NCBI RefSeq assembly: GCF_021155765.1
Contig: NC_060112.1
Coordinates: 7,750,001 to 7,814,000 of the forward strand
Direction: 5' to 3'
Source of the DNA: Diprion similis
Taxonomy: Eukaryota; Arthropoda; Insecta; Hymenoptera; Diprionidae
Length of the DNA stretch: 64,000 bases
Shown: piece by piece, positions 37,365 through 46,648 of the stretch
Numbering within the stretch: position 1 is the stretch's first letter
How the letters are laid out: each line of letters begins with the position of its first letter
Translations under genes and position numbers: made by a program
Notes under the pieces: model-generated
What the model saw: only the letters and a program-made list of their open reading frames with translations
Database searches by the model: none
Told to the model about the DNA's origin: nothing

Positions 37365-40300
37365 GTAAGTCAGGATTAGTCCGTTTGAATTTTCATTCCT
37401 TCTGGACCTGACAGATCAATGACAAAAAATTTTGAATCCCAGATCACAACACTTGTAACAGGGTCTAATATCGTCGACAGGTCTTGTTTATACGTTTGTA
37501 CGCTGCAAAGTGAAGATAAAAATGGCTTACATTATTTTTTCTGTTAAATATGCTAGTTTGTATAGTAGCTCACATGTTGACAGTATCAATAAGATAATTT
37601 GGCGTCATATTATGGGTGATAGTTTGAAAAACAAACACGAATGACTCGTGCAGAGATAATTAAGTATATAATTCATGAATCGTATTATGCACGGGGTAGA
37701 AAATGTTTAACAAAAATTACAGCCTCGACGCTTAACATTTATTAAACCTGTAGACTTGAATTATTATTAAGCCTCAATAATCGAAGCCAAAGACATAAGC
37801 GCCTGTTGAGAATTTGTAGAAATTGTAGGCAATGCACGTGTTCATCAGCTTCTCTGGGGCTTATCATCATGTCTCTAGCAATTAAATCACGTTCGTAAAT
37901 GGTACAGAAATTGTGATTGTGATGTGTGTACTGTCTCATTAATATTTTCTTAGGCTACATACGATTTTTTTGACAGCAAGTAGGGTCACAAACTGCTCGA
38001 TTCGCGAAGTATTGATTCTCTCCAGGTCCTAGGTATCCTTGCCCATGGCGACGGAAATGGAGATGCAGCCGAGTGTAACATTGTACATATTTACTCGACC
38101 ATGCGATGTAGGGACCCATCCTTCTTCACGTATTCATCAGTTATCACGGCTACTATTCTGTGCAATGTACAACAGATGTTCGAAATCCGGAAGAACCAGC
38201 GAGGCGTCGATAAAAGCAGGATAAAAAGAAAACGAACTAAAGAATGCAAAGAACTTTATGATCACGGATAGAAGATCACTCAAGCGTATCATGGTTCTTG
38301 AAGATAATATTGAATTCTACGTACAGTTGAACACTCACACTATTTTAAATTGAACTGCATGCGAATGAACAGTTAAGATTGGTCATTTTTTTTCCTCGAT
38401 ATACCTAGTTTTTATACCCAGGCAGTTTTAAATAAAGAAGGTAATTTCTTATGTATATAGTTCATGTACTGTAAAAAGTATTATTCAACATAGGTACTAC
38501 TATTTTCACCGCAGAGAATTATGCAGATCAAGTAATTTAGTTAAACCGATGTTATCTGGTCATTGTTCGTATTAAAAACAAACTTGAAAAAAACTTTCAT
38601 TAGTTCGTTTGAATGACATTTATATCACGTCTTACGATAACCTAGAAATGATTATTTCTCACACCATTACAGCGACTGGCATATTGTACTACGAAAAATT
38701 ATAATGCCATTTTTTACTTGTGTATAGATTTCATTCGAATTTAGACCAAGTTAATAAAATTATTGCTGCCCAAAATAAAATTATCTCTCATATATCTAGG
38801 ATTTCTATATGGAAGAGCCAGTTTCACTTCAGGTGGTTGTAGTCGAGAAATGTTCATAAGAGTATAAAACTAAAAAATGTTAAAAAAGATATGTTTTTTT
38901 AGAGCCAGTCACGTATGAAAAAAAGTTACTCAATTTGTAGTTTTTCGAAAGATTTGATAATTAATTACTTAGTCAAAATTAAAATCAATAGTTCGACAAA
39001 AAAAACTTTCGAGTCGAATTCGCGGTTCAAATTGCTAAACCCTTCCGACTTGAGCGAGAATTTCTCGTATGCATATTTTCACGAGCAAAGGAATATCTAT
39101 AATTTACTGTCATTTTCTCTTATCCCAAATAATTAATGTCTGCTGATAGTTAACGAGTAATGAATATTTCACTTAATAAGTAACTGCGAAATGAAATTCT
39201 ACAGTTATCCCGTTTAACCGTGCGTGGACGATGAAAGTGTAGACGTACGCTCTACTTGTTGAGAATTTAGGATACAAATAATATGGCAACATGGATAACG
39301 TGCAGTAGGACACGTCCGATAATGAGAATGACATACATCTCATTTCTCAACAATCAGTGCAGTTTTATTTCCATCACATTCCTGGAAAGAGTTATTCGTT
39401 TATAATGCTATCCCAGACCCGCTTCACATAAACCTGAGAAACATTTCTTCAACAACCAAGCGATTTAAATTTAAATTAATTATAAATCGAATAAACTCGG
39501 CCAGCGTGACGTAGGGAAGTAATAAACCGAAGAAAAATGAATTCATATTATTACAACGAAATCAATAATCGATGTTATCAATCAAGGATAAGTTCCAGTT
39601 GGTTGTTGTTGATCAGATCTGACACAATTCAACCACTTGTAGTCATCATTGGTGAAGTAGAGATTAAAAAACTGGTATCCATTTTTCGGAAACTAAAAAA
39701 TCGATTTTTAACGCGATAGTATGATGCACTCATATGTTTTGTGCTTGAATTTTTAAATTCAAATTAGATAATGAATATACAAATTACTGCCTTCTTATTT
39801 GAATTTAAAATTGATTTTGTATTCACTGATTATTGTGATCGGTTTACAAAACAACCTTCAATTTCTGAACAAACGTATTTTCTCGATAAAAATTAGGCCC
39901 GTATGATAATCGTGTTTAATTGTCGGTATAAAAGCGAAACGATGAGCTCTTGAAATGGAAAAATGGGGCATATCTCTGATTTGCAAGAGCGTTAAATGGC
40001 ACCTCATTTAATACTTTAGCGTTAATTATTTTCTCATTAAAGAGAGATCGAGGTTGGCCTACGCAACGGCGGTTGTAGTCGGCGCTGGGACAGCCGTCGC
40101 TTTGGCCTGGTGGTTTTGGACTCGTCGCCGAAAGGAACAGCCTCCAAAGAAATGGCGGAAGGTCGGTGAACTGAGCGACCTCATCGTCTTCCCTGTAAAG
40201 TCCTTAGGTGCTGTACGCTTGAACACCATGGAATGTACGCCCCTGGGTCTCAGAGACGGCTGGCTCAGGGATCGGACTCTCATGGTCATCGACATGGACG

Positions 40301-43300
40301 GTCATTTTGTCACGGGAAGACAACTACCGCGAATGGTCCAGGTACTTTACAGTAATGGAAAATACTCCTGCAATATGAACCACTAAGGTCTTAAAGACAA
40401 GGTTTTTCACCAAACATGTTAGGATAAATAGAAGACCGTTTCGGATTAGGGCAGCATTTTTTTCTTTGCTGAAAAAAGGTAAAAAAATTAGTTTTTTATC
40501 AAATTTAAAATACAGCTCATCGTATTTTTCAATTCTTTCTTTTAATGAGTAATGAAATCCCTTCAAACCTTGGGAAATGATATGTGGGTTGATTAAGAAG
40601 AATTTGGAAAATTGACAGAACACCAAACTATTTGGTTACGGTACACCAGTGTACTTGAATCACATATTTTTTGTACTTCATTATCAATTTCGCAATTCAT
40701 AGTACCGTTGAAAAAAAGGAAGTGGAAAAAGTATCGAGGAAGAAGGCCGATTGATTATCTAATAGAAAAAACGGCTAATTAGAAAAGTCGATTGATCGAG
40801 TAATCAATTAATCGGAACAAAGATTATCTGAGAATGAAGACTAGTGGATTTATCGGGAAAACGATTAATTAGAATTCCTGATTGATCGATTGATTAAACA
40901 ATTGTTTACGATACAACACGGAAGTATATTATTCTACGTTTGATTCCAAGTGAAAGTTTGTGAAACTATGAATATGCATTATATGCGACAATGCGAAAAG
41001 TAATTACTCACGCACGTATAACGAACTTTCGTCGAGCATAATAAAAAAGCCAAAAATAAGGTGTCCCACATTGAAAAGTTTTTAAAAACACGCTATATTT
41101 ATCTTGAAATGAGCAGATTTCCTCCTGACGGAAACAGGATAGCAATTTTAACTGTTTCGCTAGTTCTTATCAGTACCTAGCTACATTAAACGCTTCTCTG
41201 TCGTCACTTAGAAAGTATATGTATAAACCCACTTTTCTTTCTATTGTTCTACACCGGCCGAGATAAGATTAACAGATGCACAACTTAATTACCAACATCT
41301 TTTGTGCTATACTGTGCATAATTATCTAATCCTGTAGTAGTTGCGTTCCAGTTGTTCAATTATGAGTTGTGAAAATCTTCACGATCCGTCGACATTGTAA
41401 GAATATTTACGCATCTATTGAATTACGTGTTTAAGGAACAAACAAATTATTACATTACTTAAAAATACTTCACACAATATATTCTTCTATAGGAATTCCA
41501 CCATAAGATACCGATTGTTAGAGAAGAACTAATTTATGACAGACAAAATTATCACTTCGGGAAAATCAGTTTTACATAACGAAAGCGTTTTTTCATGCTT
41601 GTGTTCGGCACGCAAAGTAACTGTTTCAGCGATGACGAGAGAGAGTCATGACTGCGCATGCGCAGAGTACAATAAAAATCACATTTCAGTCACAGGAGTG
41701 AAAAGTCGTACTTTCTGTACTCTGCTCATGCGCAGTGGCAAACAAATCCGACATTACGCGATCCTAACCTCAATTTCATGCTTCGTGAAAAAACGCTTAA
41801 GACTGCACTCTCTTTGTATAAAAAACCGTGTGCAACAAGGAAATAGCGGTCTCTTCGCGTTGTGTATTTTCAATATTCGTCTTCGACTTGCATTGCTCAG
41901 CCCGAAAAGGTCAAGTTTGTATTTACTATAAGTCAGGGTTAGTAGGCCTAGTTCTATTGCTTATAGCTCTATACTTTTTGTTTTTTATTTTATTTACTCA
42001 TTTATATTTATTTTTTAACTACGTAGTTATAGGCTGACCGCCACGTACCAAAACTGCTCCCATTTTCGGGAGATGTTAATCAGCCGACCGCTACGTACCA
42101 AATGAGCTGCTCCGGCAACTCGACTTGCATTTATAGCCGTACGAGGCGCCATCTGGTGGTTAGTGTTGTTATTAACTGTGTTGACCACCTTCGTCACCTC
42201 TTCTCTAATCAAGGAAAGCCACAGTTTCATGAGTTCTATACTCGCCTGCCTCACTGCGATGATCGATAAGGCCATACAGGCTGTTTCTTTAATCTTACGC
42301 AGGACTGCCTTTGGTGGTTTCAACAGAACTCTCCTGTTTATTCCATTGAAAGTGATGTTCATGCTCCCGTGCATGCTCTGCCAGTCTGGACCTAGATCTT
42401 TTTCAAATTAGATCTTCAGTTTTCAGAGAACAATATACCTATAATTATATTTGTAGCATCGACCATAATCAGAGTAATGATTATTGAAACCATTTCGCAG
42501 GTCTCGCCGAGCATTTCAGGATCCACGCTGACTCTTCGGGCGCCTGGGATGATGGCGGTTTCCGTTGACCTGGCTGGCCTTCGAGGTAAAGGATTCCGAG
42601 CGGCTGTATGGGGTCAGCCAGTTCCTGCCAGAGACTGTGGCGAGGAAGCGGCTCGTTGGTTGTCCAGATTCCTTCTCCAGGAAGATACCGGCCTTAGACT
42701 TGTCTATTATCCGTTAGATCGACCGACTAGAGACGTGCGAACGAAAAACAAGCCGTTTCCACTGCTCGTCAGCGAGGATACGGTAAGTTGATTTTATGGA
42801 CACAAACCGTGATAATCGACCTCTCTCTGGGATGCTGGGACACTAATAACGGCGCACTTGAATGTCCAGCAGCTTTGCTAATATTTATTTCTTGGCGAAT
42901 AGCCAGTCCCTGCACTTTTTTTTTGTACACATTATCAATACTATGCGAAACCTTAGAGAATGATTGAGCTTGTTTCTTAAAATAAATATATTCTTCAAGT
43001 ACTGAACATCTGAATCGACGTAGCTCAATTAATTTACTTATATGTAAGTATTGATTATGAAAATAGAATCGATCAAAGAGTTTCGTTGACTTATTTGGCT
43101 TAATTGATTCAATCATTAAAATTTCAATTCAAGCAAGTGATTTTAGACGGTTTTGAGTTTGAGATGATCTAATAAAATTAATATATTTAGTTTAAAGCAT
43201 CAAGCTGCACGTTAAAGTTAAACGACTTCATTCTCAGATTTGTCCACATTTCCTTTTGTTGATGCCAACACTTACATTAGCTTGTATCATTGGTCCATAC

Positions 43301-44175
43301 ATAGCCTCTGTATTACAGGGGGCGTATCCAGATGCAACGAGTTACACATTGATGAACGAAGCCTCGATTGCGGACCTGAACACACGTCTTGAGGATCCAG
43401 TAACACCGCAGCACTTTAGGCCAAACTTTGTGGTGAAAGGGGCACAAGTCTTAGAAGAAGATTCTTGGGACTGGGTGAAAATCGGGAACGTCGTCTTCAG
43501 AAATGTTAAACCATGCACGCGATGCATATTCACTACAGTCGACCCAGAAACAGGAACGAAAAGTCCCAAAGTAGAACCACTGAAGACTCTTAAAGGGTTC
43601 GTATCGATGTAGACTACTACTAATCAGTTTAGGGAATACAGGAGCTTGCTTGGTTAAGAATCAGTGTTTTTTTTTCACCAATCTTATTACGACTTGTTAG
43701 CAGTTCACATGAAGGTACCTCCTGGTATGGATTGGGTATCTACTTAACTGACAATATACTACATCAGAGGGTAGAACCCAGAAAAGATCTTACAGTTTTG
43801 TTTTCCATACCTTGTAACTCATTAGTTGTCAACTATTCGATGAATTGTAATGGTGGTTCGTCTTACAGTTACCGACAAATCAAGGACCCTGAGCTGAGAC
43901 CATTTACCGGCGATAGTCCTGTGATGGGAATACACTTGGGTTTGCGGTCTAACAACGGAAATGTCCGGCTTGGAGACGGTGTTTTCGTCGGTGTTCCAGA
44001 AGAAGAAGAGCCGTTCTACTCCCCTCCGTTATTGCATCGCTGGAGCTCTTGTGAACACGATGTTTTTCCGATTGAAGAGAAAATGACTATGGCTGATATA
44101 GATTATCCGGATTCATCCTCAAGATTCTTTGGGAGTGCAGCAAACATAATTGCCAGCTTGGCTAACCTGGAGTGA
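37361..44175 (+). CDS. mARC: Mitochondrial amidoxime-reducing component, mARC (MOSC family)
   Basis: Molybdenum-cofactor enzyme of the mitochondrial outer membrane that, with cytochrome b5 and its reductase, reduces N-hydroxylated compounds. The exons are 37361-37364, 40043-40341, 42501-42782, 43319-43596 and 43869-44175 (389 residues). An N-terminal membrane anchor (about 6-26, TAVVVGAGTAVALAWWFW followed by RRRK) precedes the MOSC N-terminal barrel (IVFPVKSLGAVRLNTMECTP; GLRDGWLRDRTLMVIDMDGH). The MOSC domain has FRPNFVVKG and the PCTRCIFTTVDPETG motif (Cys 261 and 264), which includes the presumed Mo-ligand cysteine. VRLGDGVFVG marks the usual family end near residue 328. About 60 further residues make it longer than human mARC1 (337). 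The body is certain; the four-base start exon is inferred from phase, and the C-terminal extension is unusual. Confidence 0.92.
37365..40042 (+). other. mARC intron 1 (inferred)
   Basis: AT-rich, 2.7 kb; no other gene was supported. Short ATG-led frames inside (38045, 39537) lack convincing donors. Confidence 0.5.
40043..40341 (+). CDS. mARC: mARC exon 2, membrane anchor and N-terminal barrel
   Basis: Acceptor TTTCTCATTAAAG, donor CAG|GTACTT. Encodes the hydrophobic anchor, the basic RRRK stop-transfer and the first MOSC_N strands. Confidence 0.9.
40519..40590. repeat. Dispersed repeat, copy A
   Basis: Aligns by eye at roughly three quarters identity with 44456-44524, sharing ATCGTATTT near the start and AATGAAATC.CTTCAAAC.TTGG in the middle, in the same orientation. 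Confidence 0.4.
40748..40905. promoter_or_regulatory. Cluster of homeodomain-type sites
   Basis: Repeated ATTGATTA, CTAATTAG, TCAATTAATC, GATTAATTAG and TTGATCGATTGATTAAAC in 160 bp, on both strands. It could be an enhancer with Hox/Exd-like sites or only a decayed AT-rich tandem repeat. Confidence 0.25.
41651..41736. repeat. Inverted repeat with NRF-1-like palindromes
   Basis: ACTGCGCATGCGCAGAGTAC (41651-41670) and GTACTCTGCTCATGCGCAGT (41717-41736) are reverse complements with one mismatch in 20, separated by 46 bases. The core TGCGCATGCGCA is itself a palindrome and matches the NRF-1/Ewg site. Confidence 0.75.
42034..42113. repeat. Two-copy direct repeat, 50-bp spacing
   Basis: CTGACCGCCACGTACCAAAA at 42034 and CCGACCGCTACGTACCAAAT at 42084 are near-identical, and both are followed by CTGCTCC. 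Confidence 0.6.
42145..42159 (-). promoter_or_regulatory. CTCF-like motif
   Basis: The minus strand reads CCACCAGATGGCGCC, which fits the core CTCF consensus CCASYAGRKGGCR at every position. Confidence 0.35.
42501..42782 (+). CDS. mARC: mARC exon 3
   Basis: Acceptor ATTTCGCAG, donor ACG|GTAAGT, 94 codons in phase 0. Includes LTLRAPGMMAVSVDL, WGQPVPARDCGEEAARWLSR and LVYYPLDRPTRDV, all typical of the mARC N-terminal domain. Confidence 0.94.
42783..43318 (+). other. mARC intron 3
   Basis: AT-rich; nothing else seen. The following intron (43597-43868) is equally plain. Confidence 0.9.
43319..43596 (+). CDS. mARC: mARC exon 4, MOSC core
   Basis: Acceptor TGTATTACAG, donor GG|GTTCGT in phase 2. 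Holds the substrate/cofactor part of the MOSC domain: LNTRLEDPVTPQHFRPNFVV and PCTRCIFTTVDPETG. Confidence 0.94.
43869..44175 (+). CDS. mARC: mARC exon 5, C-terminus with extension
   Basis: The acceptor TCGTCTTACAG restores KGYRQIKDPELRPF across the junction. After VRLGDGVFVG the frame continues through an acidic, polar tail (PEEEEPFY, SSCEHDVFPIEEKM) to TGA at 44175. An AATAAA cluster lies at 45016-45025. Confidence 0.88.
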
Positions 44176-46582
44176 AAAAAAATGTAAAATGTTGAGTAAA
44201 AAACAGGTTTCCTATCGATATTTGACAAGGTTGGAGTTAGCAACGTTAACGTGATGAAACATTGACCAAAAAATCATTGTTTCGCAATTTTATATTGGCT
44301 TTTACAGAATCAATTTTGATAACTATGAATATGTTTTGCGTTATTACGATTTTGTGAACTTCAGATGATGCCAATATCGTTTGATAATGAGTTTGTTTCT
44401 ATTTAAATTTGATTATCTCGTCAAGATGATGTCGGACTTCCATCAAATACGGTGAATCGTATTTGACAATTATCACTTTTTCTGAGAAATGAAATCTCTT
44501 CAAACTTTGGCAAATGGTAGGGCTGACGAATGAGCTTGTCAACCGACTGAACAAAGTTCCGAAAATTGATGATGATAGATTACAAAAAATATGTGATTCG
44601 GCTGCAATAGCGTACGCTAGAAATCGAAAAATCACAGTGCATACAGCGTCATTATTTTTGATGATCCGTGTTTACAACGAAGACTAAGTGAAGTTCATTT
44701 TTCGTACAAATGGTACGCGTGTAATGTTATTTATTATAAGGAATTTTTATTGTAAGAGAATTTTGTAGATCTTTTGAAAGAGAGAATTTCAATAGTGACT
44801 TTTATACCGGTGGAGATTTATTGTATGGCTACCGAAAACTTGTTTACAGTTGGATGGTATTTTTTCATGTATTTTCAAAAATATAAATGAATTTAAGTAC
44901 CTGGTCGATAGAATTGTGCATTGTGTAGTGGTTCAGGAGACTAGTTGTTTTTTGTTTCAAATACCAACGGAAAGTCTCCCTGAAAAATAGCGTTCTACGG
45001 AAAAATCATACAATGAATAAATAAATGAGTAAATCAATTGAAGATTTTCAATATATAGATTAACCATGTTGACAGGTGATATAAATATTTTTTCAGTTAT
45101 GGTTAATTAAAAAATTTCCGTTCATTCGACTAATATTAATCATAAAACGTATGTTATTTACTAATTGAACCTTCTGACGTCTTCTTGCGTTGTCAATGCA
45201 GACGTGATTACATTTTTAATTTTTTTCTTTAATTCTATTCTGTACTGTCAGAGTACGAATATTATTTCTTCTAAAATAGTTTTTAATTTTATGCATTTTT
45301 GTATTAATTGATATACGATATGAGACCTTCGTTACAATTTTTTATTTTATCATCTGCTTTAAAAAGAGAAACTTAATAATAAGGTGATAGAGTTTGATTA
45401 TTCGGTCTTCTAAAACATGGTATGACATGCGCGATTTTTGAAGTATGTAGAAATCGTGGAAGTGATACAGGGAGAAAGAGAATCTCAAAATTATGTCCAT
45501 TGAAGATAGAGTTAATTGCAAGTGTTATCGGTTCAATATTCAAAAAAATAAAACCCCACTCATTTCCTAAGAAAACAATACCATATTTTATTATTACAAT
45601 AATATTTATTTACACTACACAATAACAGGGGAGGATTTATATATGTTGGTAATTAGCCTAGTTATGAATAATATTACGATAGATTATTTCAAATTTCAAA
45701 CGTCTCTTTAGGTTTGACGATTCAATGCAAATTCTCTTTCTTTTACTTTCGTTTTTAAACTAGAAAGTTAAAAAAGAGATTGCATCGTGGCATAAAGTGG
45801 ATATTTACCAAACAAAAAGGGGGAGCAAAAAAAAAACAAATTAACAAAAATATAGTAATAACGTCGATGGAAAGCAGTGCCGACGAATGTCTTGCCGATT
45901 TTCTGTATGTATACCGTCACATCAAAACTGACTTTTCTCGCCTACGTAGGTATCCCACGTTTCTGCAGTCTAATTAATACGGTAGAAATAAATCAGCACT
46001 GTTCCAGCATTACCTGTCTAGGCTTCAGGTAGCTCGATAAAAATTCGAACTCCCGATAGTAAATAGATTCTGCAGTAACACAGTTACATAAATGAGCACT
46101 CTGTGTGGCAATGCGTCGATGGGACTATGTACAAGTCGTTTCTGTCTTCATTTTCTTTTCTTTCTTACGGACGTAACAATAGTTTCTCCTATCTTCTCAC
46201 GTATATTTCGTGATTGTCCGGTCGTTTTACACAAAATAAAATAAAATTAAAAAATTGATCAAGATATAATGGATAAAAAAGAAAAACATTTAAAAAAAAG
46301 TATAATAATAATAATAATTTTCGTTTCATATAATTTAGAAGTCTTGGAAGTGCCAATTGAGGGTCGAAGAGTATTTTTTTTTATCGTCGAAGTGATCCGC
46401 GGGGACAAGAGGCAACTATTCGCTGTATAGTGTTTCAGTATAAATCTCTCTTAACATTCTTAATTATTAAAACAGCTTTGTTGCCAGGTCGGTCCCACGG
46501 CTCGTAGTAGTGAACTCGGCAGCCGAAATCAGATGATCACCATTTTTGGTCCAGCTGATGACGCGCTGCTCTTCGATACGTC
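44176..46582. other. Convergent 3' region between mARC and the secreted-precursor gene
   Basis: Both genes end here. AATAAA at 45016-45025 could serve mARC. TTTATT at about 45589 and 45604 (AATAAA on the minus strand) could serve the other gene. No ORF of interest. Confidence 0.6.
44456..44524. repeat. Dispersed repeat, copy B
   Basis: Partner of the copy at 40519-40590; it lies just past the mARC stop codon, in its likely 3' UTR. Confidence 0.4.
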
Positions 46583-46648
46583 CTAGATGATGGAAGTGAT
46601 GAGTCGCGCTTTGAAGTTAACAATTCGTTCGCTGGTCGCTGCCAAACG
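46583..46648 (-). CDS. Secreted precursor exon 7, C-terminus
   Basis: Acceptor CTTCCTTTCAG; 21 codons RLAATSERIVNFKARLITSI and I, then TAG at 46585-46583. Continues the helix from exon 6 in phase 0. Confidence 0.78.
   Translation of the reverse strand, partial: RLAATSERIVNFKARLITSII

Larger units (their letters stand above)
42027..42374 (-). other. 115-codon ORF in mARC intron, unrecognised
   Basis: ATG at 42374-42372, stop at 42029-42027, antisense to mARC. Codon use looks coding-like (VLRKIKETACMALSIIAVRQ; LMKLWLSLIREEVTKVV), but no domain is recognised. Its 3' part is made of two 50-bp-spaced repeats, so a transposon or relic origin is more likely than a conserved gene. Confidence 0.2.
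40342..42500 (+). other. mARC intron 2, repeat-bearing
   Basis: Holds one copy of a dispersed repeat (about 40519-40590), a cluster of homeodomain-type sites (40748-40905), a 20-bp inverted repeat with NRF-1-like motifs (41651-41736), two 50-bp-spaced repeats (42034-42113), a CTCF-like motif (42145-42159) and a 115-codon minus-strand ORF (42027-42374). Confidence 0.8.

Noticed and set aside
39955-40011. ATG at 39955 as the mARC start
   Set aside because: In frame but stops at 40009, before the anchor sequence.
43732-44175. Longer mARC last exon starting at 43732
   Set aside because: The part before 43869 does not fit the family; the acceptor at 43868 restores KGYRQIKDPELR in phase.
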